The notes below the pieces were generated by a model. It saw only the letters and a list, made by a program, of their open reading frames with translations. It did not search any database and was not told the DNA's origin. A DNA stretch of 64,000 bases. Origin: Orychophragmus violaceus (taxonomy: Eukaryota > Streptophyta > Magnoliopsida > Brassicales > Brassicaceae). This document shows, one piece after another, positions 21,949-34,121 of the stretch. Within the stretch, counting starts at the first letter, position 1, and every line of letters begins with the position of its first letter. A program made the translations under genes and the position numbers. Location: contig CM058236.1 of the NCBI GenBank assembly GCA_030180135.1, positions 4,960,001 to 5,024,000 on the forward strand. The letters are read 5' to 3'.

Positions 21949-22674
21949 GGGAGAATCCCATTGAAAACCATCAATGTGGCACTCACATCCACTTTAAACC
22001 TCAAGACTATTACATGATTAAATTAAACGTTCAATGTGATAAAACTTACAAATTAAACCTTCAATGTGGCATTCAATGTATCTCGTCATAACTATTTTTA
22101 TTGTAATTTATCTTTAAATAGTCAATAAAATAAAATGTGCATTTTAAAATTTTTAGTTTTAATTTTATATAATCTATGGATTTTTTGTTTTTTTAATATT
22201 AAAAAATATATGGAGAAATATATCTAACTTCTTATTTTATTTTATATATTTCAGATTTTGTTTATTTAAAAAAATAATTAAAGAATATTTTTGAATTTTT
22301 GAATTTTTTGTAAATTTTTGTAAATTTTTAAGAATTTTTTAGTTATTTGAATTATTTTAAGAGTTTTTCCGAAATTTAAAATTTGTTTGAGATTTTTTGA
22401 ATTTTTATTTCGAATTTGGTGAATTTGTTTTTAGATTTTTTGGAATTTTTTTGGATAATTCAAAAAAATTGAATAATTTAAAAAAAAAAATTAACGGAAT
22501 TACTGTTCACCGTGAACAGTTCCGTTAGTGTTTTAAAGCAATGAAAAAGAAAGCCACATTGAAAGTTTAATTTAGCAGTTTTGTCACATTGAACGTTTAA
22601 TTTAATTATGTAATAGTCTTGAGGTTTAAAATGGAAGTGGGTGCCACATTGATGGTTTTCGATGGGATTCTCCC
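21949..22674. mobile_element. Mutator-type MITE inserted in the Copia fragment
   Basis: A 726-bp element starting GGGAGAATCCC and ending GGGATTCTCCC, with terminal inverted repeats longer than 100 bp (21949-22060 against 22560-22674). The centre is A/T-rich, and a nearly perfect hairpin with arms ACTGTTCAC/GTGAACAGT lies at about 22493-22532. No ORF. Flanked by a 10-bp duplication. Confidence 0.85.
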
Positions 22675-22951
22675 AATCAAGAAATATCCCTCTATTTTAA
22701 TTAGTAGAAGATTCTGCTATAACAATTTAGCATCTATTACTACCATCCTATTCAAGCTGATTGTTCTTTGGCTAACCTTCTTGATGATCATCAAGCTTTT
22801 CATATAAAAAAAATTGACTAAGTTGCTTTACCTCAAACATTTAAAGAAGCAAAGGATATTAAGGTATGGGTAGAAGTGATTGATGAAAAACATGGGGCCA
22901 TGAAAATGAACAACACTTGGGATGTTGTTAATCTCTAAAGGAAAGAAACTT
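22675..22951 (+). pseudogene. Ty1/Copia fragment, continuation at the start of reverse transcriptase
   Basis: Reads TFKEAKDIKVWVEVIDEKHGAMKMNNTWDVVNL, the usual opening of the Copia reverse transcriptase. Cut at 22952 by a CACTA terminus. Confidence 0.7.
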
Positions 22952-23449
22952 CACTACAAAAAAAACATGCCATAAGCGATGGATAAAAAACCGTCGGATA
23001 TCCATCGTAAACGGCCATTAGAGACAGATTCCCAACCGAAAGGATCTGTTGGTTCTATATCGTCGGAAATCGATATCCATCAATTTTTCGTCGATCATTA
23101 CCGACGGATTATCGGCGAGTGGAAAACCGATGGATTATCAATGGGTTATCGACGAGAGGATAACCAACGGATTACCGACGCAATACCGACAAACGCTTTG
23201 TCGGTAATCCGTCCGGAATAACCGTCGGTATACAGTCAAAAACGACAGAAATTACCGACGGTTTACCGAAAGACCGTCGGTAATTTCTATCGTTTTTAAA
23301 AATTATATATTTTTAAAACTAAAGTTTATCTAATTTACATAATAAAGAATTTATTAATATTATAAATAAAAAATTAATAAACTCGAAGTTTATTATAAAA
23401 CTAAATTTATATTAACATTCAAAAAAAAAATTATGTTACATAAAACCGG

Positions 23450-25025
23450 GATCCGCTGCAGATCCCGATCCCATCCTCGTTCCCACTCTCCGTGCCGGTC
23501 CCGGAGGTACCTCTTCCACTTTAGAGCAGGTTGTACATCATGCCCAAAATGCTCTCCGTTATCCTTGCTTCCGTCATCCCGAACCTGAAAACGCAAAAAC
23601 AATAAACATTAAACGTATATAAAAAATATGATAAAAAAATGATCAAAGTTAAAAGACTTACCAATAAACTCTTGGGATGTTCTCGTAATCAAAATAGAGT
23701 CATTTGAGCAACTATTGTCCCTCTGGGAAGCCAGGTACGCCTCAAACGCGGGAAATCGTCCTTATTCACAGTAAACGTATTAAAAGTTAGAAAATATTTA
23801 CAAAAATTTATTAAAATTTATAAATCATTATAAAATACTTATAAAATTATTAATATTTAAAAAATATTTCGAAATATGAATAACTTTGTTAATAAATTGT
23901 AAATAATATATGAAATTTATAAATAATAAACAAATTAGAAACATATTTTTAAAAATTACTAATATTATAAAAATGTAGGTTTAATATTCAACTTTCCGTA
24001 AAAATGAATAAAAATTAAAAACAAAACGTTTTATGTAAGCGTCTTTACACCCAAATATATTTTAAAAATCTAACAAAAGTTTAATACAATATAGAAAAGA
24101 CTAAAAACAATTTTATATTGTTCTCAGTGTAATATTACTCGATTATCGATGAAAACCCGATGGATAATTCATTTATCGTAGGGACTCCGTCGGTAATTAG
24201 GCGGTCCAATTATTTGGCGAAATTTTTTGGCGGTTACGTGAAAAATATGATAAAAATCTGGCGGTCTAGAAATCAACGGATTACTGACAGTAAATGAAAT
24301 GCCGTCAGTAATGCCATCGGTAATCTGTCGTAAAATAAAAAAATAAATAACAGGGTTCGGTGTTAGTTGAACCTCGATTCTGTAGAACTCCATAATGTTC
24401 TGAAACATATTTGCTATGTTTTTATACTTGTTAAAACCAAATAATAAAAAGGAAAGATAATTTTTCTTAAATGTTTTAATAAATAGTACAGAAGCATAAT
24501 TTTATTTTTCTAATTTTGGTTCCCAAACCAATCCCCTACGTCTGTCTCCTTCCAATTACCGATCATACGGTTCCACTCTGTCACAGCAATCTAAGTCGGT
24601 CTTGGGTCTCCACTTTGCCACAGTAGCTTCAGGCGCCGATTTTTGGTCTGGAATTCCCGCCAAACTTTCATGTGTATGTTTGGCCTAAAATTAAAAAGGC
24701 CTGAAATTTTTAAAACAAAATTAATGTTTAAAAATAAGATTGGAAAAATTAAATAAGGAGAAACTAAACTTACCATGAAATCTTCGATCCAAACTGCTTT
24801 CATGTTCGATGATATCATTAATGATAGAAGGTATCACCGCGTTGTAACCGAATCAAATGGTCCAGTTTTGGCAGGACGGGTTAAGAACATGAAGACGTCC
24901 GCGACCCGGTAGAGTGACCCGAGTAAAGGATTCTCGGTTCTCGGGGGACAAGTAAACGATGCCCATAGTTGGAAAAGTGTTTTTAATGGGTTTTTGGTTT
25001 TGAAGATGAAAAACCACGACATTTA
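23450..25025 (-). pseudogene. Possible second gene (TNPA-like) remnants of CACTA A
   Basis: Minus-strand pieces with splice-like borders include MTEARITESILGMMYNLL (about 23575-23520), VWREFQTKNRRLKLLWQSGD (24670-24600), and a 62-codon ORF at 24834-25022. The position between the subterminal repeats and the DUF4216-type region fits the accessory gene of CACTA elements, but I recognise no signature motif. Confidence 0.35.
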
Positions 25026-26039
25026 GGCACCCTATTTATAAAAAAATTCCTGATGGCATGAACCATCGGCAATCTGTCGGAAAGTGTTCAAATTTCCAAA
25101 AAGACATTTACTGAAACATTGCATAGAAAGCAGACGCAAAGTAATTGCAGTTTTGACCGTCTATTTAAACTTACCGACGGATTTCTGATGGATTTTAACT
25201 AACCATCAGAACTCAGTCGGTAGTTACCGATGGATTCCCAAGGAGATAGGGTTTATGTTATGTTTTTTTTGGATTCCAAGACTTTGGTACTTGCGTTAGA
25301 CATAAATGACAAGGTTTATTAGCAAATATTGGGTCTTTATATACAAATGACCAATAATTTATGTTTTTGGTAAATCAAGCGAATGTCATATATAAGTTCC
25401 TTTTAAGCACCAATGTATACTAAGACCTTTTAAGCACCAATGTATACTAAGAAGTCTTTTCGTCCGACATACTTGATTTTCTTTAATCCATAGAACATGT
25501 GTATAAGAATGTAAGGGATGGTATGTGGCCTAAAATAGTCTTACTTAATGTCCTCGGTTGTTTTTCAATCGTTCGTTTCCGGTTTTTGAAATCCTATACC
25601 CTAAACCCCCACTTTTTCTTTAATAATTACTGACGGATAACCGACGGTAATTCAAATTTCCATCGGAAATAGCTCCGTCTTTCTACCCCTCGGATTTCCA
25701 TCGGAAATTTGAAATATAAAAGAAAAGTTCCCTTCCATGTGTATCGAACCTCGGCACGGAGAGACAATTGAAGGAAATCAAAACCGTTGAGCGGAGAGTT
25801 ACGTTACCGTCTTACATACGTAAATATATTGATATCGTTATGTTTTTAGCAATTTGTTATAAAAAAAAAATTTGGAAGTGTTGGAAAAAAATATTTCAAA
25901 ATTAAAGTAATATTGTAAAGATATTCTTTTGCAAATATTTTATATTTTAGATATTGAAAAATAATTAAAAACTTTCAAAAGTTTAAGAACATATTTCTTA
26001 AGGCTTTTTAAAAAATATTTCATATTTTAGATTTAATCT

Positions 26040-27160
26040 TCCTCGCTTTCTGAGTCGTAGTTGGATGAAATTGAATCAGTGTCGTCGTCAAATTCACCCC
26101 TCTCTTCTTTTGACTCTGAATGAAGAATGACGTCCCAAAATAGACTAAAATTGACGACTAATTAACTTTAAGGGATTCTTCTACAGGAACTATACAATCA
26201 CTTTCGCTCGCTTGCAATGAATCTTCTTCTTCAACTCAATAGACTCTTCCTCGTGGATTGATTATAGTAACTGTGATCCATTGATCGTTCTTGTATGTTT
26301 TCCGAGGGTAAAGAATGTAATGCACCTGCATCAAATAAAATATCATTTATATGGTAAATTAATTTTGAAGAATGTCATGTTTCTAGATTAATTAAAATGT
26401 AATGTCTATAACTAACCTGATCTGCTTGTGAAGCAATAATGAAAAGATCATATTTTGAAGCATCTTACTCGAATGGATAGACGTCACACCAAACTCATCG
26501 ATGGTGACACCTTGGCCAATGATCGGGTTATACCAATCCCAAAGAGACCACACATCTCATGCTGAGGTTCCCTATGTACTTCACTTCCAGTATTTCTTTT
26601 AGAATCCCTTAGTACAAAACTTCTCTGGATGCAGACGAAACACCGTGATTTGCGGTTATCCTAAAAGAGCCTTCTTTATGGACCTTAAACGCATATCCCC
26701 TTGTGTAATATCTTGGATAAGACTTTGCGTTGTAGTGGAGGTCATTGACTATGTCTATCAACTAATCTTCGGGCGTGCGGCCATTTTTGAGTTCATTTTC
26801 ACCTGATAAATATAACACGCTGGAATTAATAAAATTACCCTATTTATCGGGTTAAGTAAGATTTAAAAATAAAATCTTACATAAAAGTGTAACCAAGCAG
26901 AGAAGTCTCTTTGTTTACGCTCGGAGAGCGTCCATGTATAACCTACGAAAAGTAATATATCATTAGAACACTTGTTACGAAACTTACATGCAAATACAAT
27001 AACAAACACAATTTAAACTATATACCTCTCATACTCGAAAAGACTTCCTCGTAGTTGGTGAAAATATACGTGTGCAGGTGTGCGATCTCCTGGGATCTTA
27101 GTTGCCGCACATTCGATTTTCCGCTTAACCGTCCATCTTGTTGAAAAACACTGGGATCAA
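26040..27160 (-). pseudogene. CACTA transposase C-terminal and DUF4216-type region
   Basis: Read on the minus strand: LHTYIFTNYEEVFSSMR (about 27120-27030), GYTWTLSERKQRDFSAWLHFY (about 26945-26880), then the DUF4216-like block SYPRYYTRGYAFKVHKEGSFRI (about 26735-26650), ASQADQVHYILYPRKTYKN (about 26440-26280) and an acidic tail near 26040-26110. This order is that of the C-terminus of TNP2-type transposases. Intron-like gaps and stops interrupt it. Confidence 0.7.
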
Positions 27161-27190
27161 TAAAACACATGTTAACGTCACTTTAACGTA

Positions 27191-27538
27191 ACGTCACATA
27201 CATTATGAGTCATACATAGTGACCACGAGGTGTATATATAAGTGGTACCTTTTCATATAATTATTTCATTAACTAATATATGTACCATATATATATATAT
27301 ATATATTATGAACACATAAACATATCAGTATATATTAATATGTATAAGTGAAGAATATATAATATAATAGGTTAAAGTAGGAGGGTTATCAATAAACTCA
27401 AATTCTAATTCATTAATCTAAACCAATCCATTCCGATATCGTATATTATATTAGAATTTTGTAATTTTAATGTGGACTTGATCCTTTATATTAAATCGAA
27501 AGACATACATATCACACATAAGAATAAAATTCTTACAA
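27191..27538. other. A/T-rich stretch left of the Helitron
   Basis: No gene. An (AT)n run lies at about 27288-27307. It probably belongs to CACTA A or its older surroundings, but no end can be recognised. Confidence 0.4.
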
Positions 27539-28530
27539 CTAGGTTCTTTACCCCCGCGCACGCGCGGAGGTGGGTTTTTTGGTTATTTTTTTTTCCATCG
27601 TTGTCCCGGTAACAGTGTTTCTTTCAAGATTGTTAGTGTTGCGTTTTTTGTCTGGGCGTGTGTGACTTTTGTTTTTGTTTTGGTGAGTGTCATGGCTCTG
27701 CATATTGTTTTGATATTCCATTGGTAATGATATACATATGAGCCGTTTGTCACAAAGAGGTCGTCGGCCGGCTCATGCGCTAATGGGATGCTCGCAACAT
27801 CAAGGAGGGTGAATTCATGTGGATCGTCCTACTCCTCATGGATGATAAGGTATTAAGGTCAGTGCTCTTATCTCCTACATCATTTATTACATGCGGTTTT
27901 GCTTAGTATCTCATTTATTCTCCTTATTTCGCATACATAATTCGGTGATACGTATCTTTAATTCACATATGCGTTTGCTACATATCTTATATCCAACCAT
28001 GTAAGTTAATCACTCAAATTATTTGTACATCTGTCAGTCTGTCTTTCTCTATGGGATGATGTTGCCCGACGCTGTTGTTTTGTTTCCAATTTTTTGTTTC
28101 TATCACTGGTCTAATCCTTGGAAGTTTTTGTTGTAATTTGGAGTTTGTTAGATAACGTTAGTCATATAGATGGAGTGGGTGGCAAGCCATTTTGAGTTGG
28201 AAATTATTATTAGAAATAGATTGTATAAAAGTCTGCCGTATTAGAAGACCAAACAACAATGAAGGATTAAAAACAGTAAAGAAAGAAAACGGCAAAACAG
28301 AAAGTGCTTGGATAACGTATGTATCCCCTATGCTCTTCAAGCATGTACTTCGAACTAAAGTGATTCCAGTCAGCATATTTAGCCGTAACAGGAAGCGCGA
28401 CGACATCTATATCAGAAATAAGATAGCAAAGGGGTAAAAACAAATATTCATTATCGAATCTCAAAATCCAAGCATGTTTCAGGCTCCGATAATCTTTAAA
28501 AGTTTAGTATGTAGAGAGATTTGTCTTCAC

Positions 28531-28850
28531 CTTTTGAAGTCTTTGCTTTTTATCATCTTTAAGAGTCAAGACGGTTTTAGCCAACCTTGAAAGTGTCTCA
28601 TTGCTAATGCTCTTAGACTGGACACCGGTTTCTTCAACAAAGGTCGGATGAACTTATGTGACAGTGCTTAAGAAATCCAAACCAAGAATGGCACATAGAT
28701 CATGAACAATACTCACAAACTCTAACATCTTGTGCAGCCTGTCACTCTGCTAATACAAAGCATGTTAATTACATTTATCGCCATATCTCGAGATGGCCCA
28801 ACTAATGTATTTACCTCTTTCTAGAGCTCTTGAAGTTGGCGCTGGAAACT
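28531..28850 (-). pseudogene. Captured MAP65-like exons (microtubule-associated protein 65)
   Basis: Two exons are readable on the minus strand. The upstream one ends FQRQLQEL-stop-KE at about 28815 before a GT donor. The next, about 28750-28531, begins after an AG acceptor and reads SDRLHKMLEFVSIVHDLCAIL, then SKSISNETLSRLAKTVLTLKDDKK, ending before GTGAAG. This is the N-terminal coiled-coil region of plant MAP65-1-type proteins, which bundle microtubules. Each exon has a one-base nonsense change (CAG to TAG and GAA to TAA), so no function is expected. The retained introns indicate capture from DNA rather than mRNA. Confidence 0.75.
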
Positions 28851-30272
28851 ATATTATAGTTATAGATAGATCTTAATGCGTTCCAAATTGCAAACAACAA
28901 ATATGAGATCCAAACAAATCAGGGAACAGTAGTAAAAACTTGGCTAGGACTGTGGAATGGAACTTCTCTTTTGGTCCTTTTAACACAAATATCCAGAAGA
29001 TTATACCTAAAAGCCGCTATATGTTTTATTCATTCACTAAATGAAGAAAACAAAAAATGGGTTCAAACAAAGGAACATACCCCAAGATTTTGCTGCAACA
29101 CTCTGAGCCTCTTTGCCCATCTCTACTGCTTGAGCTCCCTGAGATATATTGCTAAATGATTAGACTGCAATTTCAAGATACAATGCCTGCTATGGTTCTG
29201 ATTTTATGTCGCATTTTATCCCAATTAAACACACACATAATGGCTCAATGGAAAATGTACTCACCAACCACCATTTGGTCATTGCACCGACAAAACTCAG
29301 AAGCTCAACTCATGTTTCCCTCTCTCTGAGACCATCGATCATGTTGCAGATTCGCTGGTCTGCTTTCAATCGAATCGGCATCTCAATTGTTGAAACAAAA
29401 ATTAGCATCGTTTAGTTTTGATTGTGCCTAAAATATAACACAAAAATCCAAAAACCCTAAGATGCAAATCCAAACGCAATTGAAGAGAATTAAGAGAAAG
29501 AAGAAAGAAACTCGGATGTCAAACCTCAAGCGCATATTTTTTGCGCCTCTCATATGTTGGTGAAGATATGTTTCCGTCGAACACTCCGATTGACTAACAA
29601 AATGATTTGAACGCCGTCATAAATGTACGGTAAAATTTCGAGACAGACAGGAAGATCTCGTGCACAGAATACAGATATACAAATTTCAATCTTAACACTT
29701 CTATTCCGTAATCTAGACGTCGTGTGTTAAGGCCTAGAGTTAAGAGTTAAAACCTGGTGATACAGATTGAAAGAGCATTAAAAGTCTTCTTCTTGGCAAC
29801 ATCACCAGAGGCCCTGCGCACAATGATGGAGAGGCTCCCGATTTCAGAGACAGGATTGTAATCTTTAAAAAATGATTCATTCCTCAAAGTGGAGCTGTTC
29901 TCAACGTGCCATTGACCAGAACCCATCTTCCACAAACTTAACCTTCAAAGCAAAACGTGACACCCTCACAAGCAGAAGAACACACAAGCCTGCAAAACTG
30001 AGAGAACTTATAAAGTCTAGAAGTTATAGTTTTTGTAAGGTGAAACAGAATCATTGTCCCCTGGCTTATTAAATACCATGCAAAACTCTCTTAATGTTAC
30101 AGCCACAGTACCAACCCCCTAATCGAAATGAATAACAATGATATAAGTAATTGAATCGAGGGCATCGTTGACAGTCGCACAGATTCAAACGGATCACATA
30201 AGACAATTCAAATGATAGAATGACGAAAAAACTGAGAATCAATATAGTAACAGAGAGAGAAAGTCTTAGAGA

Positions 30273-30449
30273 CTACATACGCGGAGACTCTGGCGGGATT
30301 AAAAGAGCCGGTGGCAGAGTTGTACTCGAGACGACATAAGAAGTCGTCGTTTCCGATGGAGTTGGGTTTGGTTTAGCTACTGCAACTGTGGGCCTTACAC
30401 TCGCCACCACCAGGCTTAGGAAGAATAGTGAAGATCCCCTTAAACGCAT
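30273..30449 (-). CDS. Short ORF with signal-peptide-like start inside the Helitron
   Basis: A 58-codon minus-strand ORF begins MRLRGSSLFFLSLVVASVRP, which resembles a secretory signal, then turns proline/threonine-rich. It could be the first exon of a captured secretory gene. I do not recognise the family, and the neighbouring minus-strand sequence at 29510-29935 (GVFDGNISSPTYERRKKYALE; a 62-codon ORF) could be other captured exons of unknown origin. Confidence 0.3.
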   Translation of the reverse strand: MRLRGSSLFFLSLVVASVRPTVAVAKPNPTPSETTTSYVVSSTTLPPALLIPPESPRM

Positions 30450-30953
30450 GCTCTTGTGGGAAAATAAAGCAACAGATTGGAACCCTAATAATCACGAAAT
30501 CGAATATGGATCTAATCATTGCTAAGATAGATCAAAACAAAAAGACAATACCCATGGATAAGAATTTACCCAAGAAACTCTTATGAATCCCCGACCAAGA
30601 AGAGACACCGACGGGGAAGGTGATGCGACAAATGAGGAGGATGGAGTTAAAGACGATTGAAGGAAGAGAGTGGAGAGATTGGAGATGGAGTCGATTAGTG
30701 AGGGTGCCACATGTCTTGCATTTTATTTAACTTAGCATATTGAACGTTTTAAAAAAAAAAAAATTGGCCTAGCACATGAATGGGCGTGATTTCATTTTTG
30801 ATTGGGCTCGTCGGTTTGGTTTTTGGGCTATCGTAGAGTTGTATTTTCGTAAATGGACAATTAACGTTCTTTAAAGAAAAAAAGAATTGCCACATAGGAT
30901 GCTGAGGTGTCTTCATGAGAGGAGAATAAAATAGTGCCTCATTATATATATGA

Positions 30954-31310
30954 TTCCTGCTCTTCGGTAAATGTGTTTTCCACCATGCACATTTCGACCC
31001 AATTCATCATGTGTTTGCTTAGTTATTTTCTTTCTAATTGACTCATGTCTGATATCACTTCATTGGGTGTTTTTCTTTTCAGTTGTGCAAACACCACATT
31101 TCATTCTTCCAACATGTATATTTTAGTCTCAATTTTACTCAATTTATTTGAAAGGTACAATATAAAAATTAACATTTCATCTAATAAATTTTCAAATTTA
31201 TATCATACTAATATTGTAAAAAAAATCTTAACTATGAGGATAGCTAAATTTCTAAATTTCCTATGATTAGTTCCTTTAAATGCTTTATTGTTTGAGGGTA
31301 TTGTTGTTAG
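30954..31310. other. Gene-free stretch right of the Helitron
   Basis: A/T-rich; nothing recognisable on either strand. Confidence 0.4.
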
Positions 31311-31786
31311 TCCACAGGCGGCAGTAGAGAAATCAAGAGAAGATTTAAGAGCCTGGTCTCAAGCTCATAGGTTGGGGGAATGGCTTTGGAGCCGAGCGCA
31401 TGTGTGAGAATCGATTTTGGATTCCGCCGGAGGTGGACTCAAATGCGATATCAGAGTTTCTTGGGACAAGTTTAAGTTGACCAGTAGAGCGTCGTGGGTA
31501 TCGAGAAATGATGAAGGGAAAATTTTAAAGCACATTAGGCGGTCCTTTTCGAATGTGCAGTTTCTTATTCATGGGATTAGGAAGAGATGGTTGTCGGCTT
31601 TCAATATCTTGAGAAATTTGCGTCTGGATAAAGTAGTGTTTGTTTTAGATTCCAAGGATATGGAGCGTTGCTTATCGGGACAAGTATTACTAGAAAATAG
31701 CGGGTCTAATGATATGTTTCTACGGAAAAACCGGTTTACTCTTAAGTTTTTGAAAAACAGGGGCGGTCTAGAAGTTTTTAGACCTT
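31311..31786 (+). pseudogene. LINE RNase H-like (RVT_3-type) fragment
   Basis: Reads LKCDIRVSWDKFKLTSRASWVSRNDEG, comparable with the C-terminal RNase H-like domain of plant L1 elements, followed by HIRRSF and LDKVVFVLDSKD. It is cut at 31786 by element 6. The LINE 3' end resumes at 36862 and finishes with a poly(A) run at about 36964-36975. Confidence 0.7.
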
Positions 31787-32371
31787 TGTGAACAATATGG
31801 GCCTATTCCCTTCTTGGTATCTAGTCTTGGCCCATCTGCAAAGTCTGACTAAAAAATGGATGTGGGGCTGTGAAGTGTGAAGCCCAATCCGAAGCAGCTG
31901 CATCTTAAACCTGAAACGAAGTCGTGTGCAGCATTAGGGTAATAATGTTGATGTATATAAGTTACACAATATGAAAACCTAAGAAGGGAGACGAGCCGTA
32001 AGAGAGAGAGCTAACAATTGCTGAGATAGGAAGAGCAAGTGTGAGTTCTAAGGTGAAGTAAGAGAGCTTAGAGAATAAGAGGCTAGAGAGACTATTTGTT
32101 TCTAGAGCTAAGATTCTAATAGAAGCTTTCTTAGGGTGCAAAGCTTTGGTTCTAAGATAAGTTAGTAGCTGCAGAAACTTATCTTTATTGTTGTAATCAA
32201 AGCTATATAGTGCATCTTGTGAGATTGTGATCTCACCCCTGTGACGTAGCCATTCCGGTGAACACAGGGTAAACAAACTTCTTGTGTTGTTTACTATTTC
32301 CTGCATACAAATCAAACACACATCAAAGATCAAGATAACCTACAAGTGCAAAGTATAAAGTTTAAATCTCA
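31787..32371 (+). repeat. 5' LTR of element 6
   Basis: Begins TGTGAACAATATGGGCC and ends AATCTCA. Repeated at 36277-36861. Confidence 0.9.
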
Positions 32372-32375
32372 ATTG

Positions 32376-32387
32376 TGGTATCAGAGC
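32376..32387 (+). other. Primer binding site of element 6 (tRNA-iMet type)
   Basis: TGGTATCAGAGC, 4 bases after the 5' LTR. Confidence 0.9.
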
Positions 32388-32468
32388 TTCCAGGAAAGAA
32401 GCAGGGGTTATTGTGATCAATCTAAGGCAGAAACTTACCTACTGTGTATTCCGCAACTCGTGGCAGCA

Positions 32469-34121
32469 ATGGAGCCAACTAGGGGAAAGTTTGAGATGGA
32501 TAAATTTGATGGAAAAGGTGATTTTGGTATGTGGAAGTACAAGCTGTTAGGACAGCTAGAAATTCAGGGACTTGCGTCAGTCTTAGAAGAGGGTGCTACC
32601 TTATTTGATGAATCTGCAAAATCAGAAGATGGAGAGAAGCCTAAAGCAGATCCTCTAAAAGTTGCTAAAGACACTCGGGTTAAAAATCTGCTTGGAACCT
32701 GTCATAGTGACATGATACTCAGGAAGGTGATGCATGAGCCTACAGCTTTGCTGATGTGGAAGGCTCTAGAAAGGGATTATCAGACCAAGTCACTTCCTAA
32801 CAGGATTTATCTTAAGCAACAGTTTGCTAGTTACAAGATGGATGAAGGCAGAAGTATAGAAGAGAACTTGGACAGTTTTCTTAAGCTTATTGCAGATCTT
32901 GCTAGCCTAAACATCAATGTAAGTGATGAAGATCAGGCTATACAGCTTCTTACTAGCTTACCTCCACCGTATGAGCCTCTAGTACATACTCTCAAGTATG
33001 GTACAGGAAAAGAGACCCTAACAGTTCAGGAGGTGGTCACTTCTGCATATTCTAAAGAGATTGAGCTGAAGCAGAAGGGACTCTTGAACAAATCTGGATC
33101 TAACTCAGAAGGATTATACGTTGAATCAAGAGGAAGAACAAAGGACAGATCTCAGAAGAGTAATGGCAAAGGGAGATCAAAGTCAAGAGACAACAGGTCT
33201 AACTCAAAACCAAGATTCAACAAGAAAAATCAGAGTGAGTGTTTCATATGTGGAGATGAAGGACACTGGAAAAGAGAATGTCCTGAGAGAAATAAGAGCA
33301 AAGATTCTGCAAATATTGCAGCAGCACCTATACAACCTATTGTGTTGAGTGTGAGCAGCCAAGACACAATGAAGAATTGGGTAATGGACTCGGGTTCTTC
33401 ATTCCACAGTACATCAGACAAGGAAGTCTTGTTTGACTTCAAAGAGTACAATGGAGGAAGGGTTCTTATGGCTAACAACACCTATGGAAACATCAGAGGA
33501 ATGGGAAAGATTCAGATTCAGAATCCAGACGGTTCTGAAGTGATACTAAAGGATGTTAAATACATGCCTGAAGTAAATAGGAATCTGATTTCTTATGGGA
33601 TGTTGGAAAATTCAGGTTGCAGATATGAAGGAAATCACTTTAAGGTACACTTTTACAAGGGAAATAAGAAAGTGATATCTGGAAAATATCATGAAGGATT
33701 GTATTATCTTCAAGGGACAGTTGCTAAGGCTGAAATAAATGCTTCTTCAGCAGTGAAAGAAGTACGAAAGAAAAAGTCAAAGAAGGTGACTTTTGATGAG
33801 AATCTGATTCAAGGTGCTACTCCCTTTGGTTTTGAGAAAAGGGAATTCTCAGCTCAAGAAGGGATTAGCAGAAAAGAGCCAAAAGAAGAGGCTGTGGAAA
33901 AGACTTTGAACAGAGAGCATGAGATGGAAATTCTGGGAAAAGTTTCAGAGATATTAAAGTTGGGAATCTTTGGAGATGGAGTTAAAGAAGCAGTAACACT
34001 ATCTAAGATTCAGACAGACCTAAAATCCACTGATGCAGTAACTAAGGCGGTTCTAACTAAGGCGGTTCTAACTAAGGCAGTACCTGAACAGGAGCTTCAG
34101 GTGTGCTGCAACCTTGCCTGA
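32469..34121 (+). CDS. Copia-type gag with zinc knuckle and truncated protease region
   Basis: Intact 550-residue ORF; ATG at 32469 is the first methionine consistent with a Copia gag start (MEPTRGKFEMDKFDGKGDFGMWKYKL). The UBN2/DUF4219-like gag region fills residues 10-200. A Lys/Arg/Ser-rich linker leads to CCHC knuckle CFICGDEGHWKREC (33240-33281). The protease-like segment NWVMDSGSSFHST has its Asp at 33387-33389, followed by KDVKYMPEVNRNLIS and a GAG-pre-integrase-like stretch. The usual integrase is absent, and a Lys/Glu-rich tail ends with a triplicated TKAVL. Its openness in such a setting suggests recent activity or selection for gag. Confidence 0.8.
   Translation: MEPTRGKFEMDKFDGKGDFGMWKYKLLGQLEIQGLASVLEEGATLFDESAKSEDGEKPKADPLKVAKDTRVKNLLGTCHSDMILRKVMHEPTALLMWKALERDYQTKSLPNRIYLKQQFASYKMDEGRSIEENLDSFLKLIADLASLNINVSDEDQAIQLLTSLPPPYEPLVHTLKYGTGKETLTVQEVVTSAYSKEIELKQKGLLNKSGSNSEGLYVESRGRTKDRSQKSNGKGRSKSRDNRSNSKPRFNKKNQSECFICGDEGHWKRECPERNKSKDSANIAAAPIQPIVLSVSSQDTMKNWVMDSGSSFHSTSDKEVLFDFKEYNGGRVLMANNTYGNIRGMGKIQIQNPDGSEVILKDVKYMPEVNRNLISYGMLENSGCRYEGNHFKVHFYKGNKKVISGKYHEGLYYLQGTVAKAEINASSAVKEVRKKKSKKVTFDENLIQGATPFGFEKREFSAQEGISRKEPKEEAVEKTLNREHEMEILGKVSEILKLGIFGDGVKEAVTLSKIQTDLKSTDAVTKAVLTKAVLTKAVPEQELQVCCNLA

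Larger units (their letters stand above)
22952..27190 (-). mobile_element. CACTA (En/Spm-type) transposon A, 3'-terminal part
   Basis: The terminus CACTACAAAAAAAAC at 22952 is followed by dense subterminal repeats of ACCGACGGAT and its complement (22990-23290, again 24140-24320 and 25040-25240, 25620-25700). Degenerate minus-strand coding sequence lies inward. The opposite terminus is not found, so the element is truncated, with its limit placed approximately where the coding similarity ends. Confidence 0.75.
27539..30953 (-). mobile_element. Non-autonomous Helitron
   Basis: On the minus strand it starts TCATATATATAATGAGGC (5' end at 30953) and ends with hairpin CCGCGC-GT-GCGCGG (27554-27567), an 11-base spacer and CTAG (27542-27539). 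The base before it is A and after it is T, the canonical A/T Helitron target with no duplication. Length 3415 bp. It encodes no Rep/helicase; instead it holds host exon fragments on the minus strand. Confidence 0.85.

Noticed and set aside
26720..26740. TTGTAGTG as the second terminus of CACTA A
   Set aside because: It falls inside the DUF4216-like coding remnant and lacks subterminal repeats and a matching 3-bp duplication.
27288..27307. (AT)n run as a possible Helitron or replication-origin feature
   Set aside because: It lies outside the Helitron end at 27539 and is a plain dinucleotide repeat.
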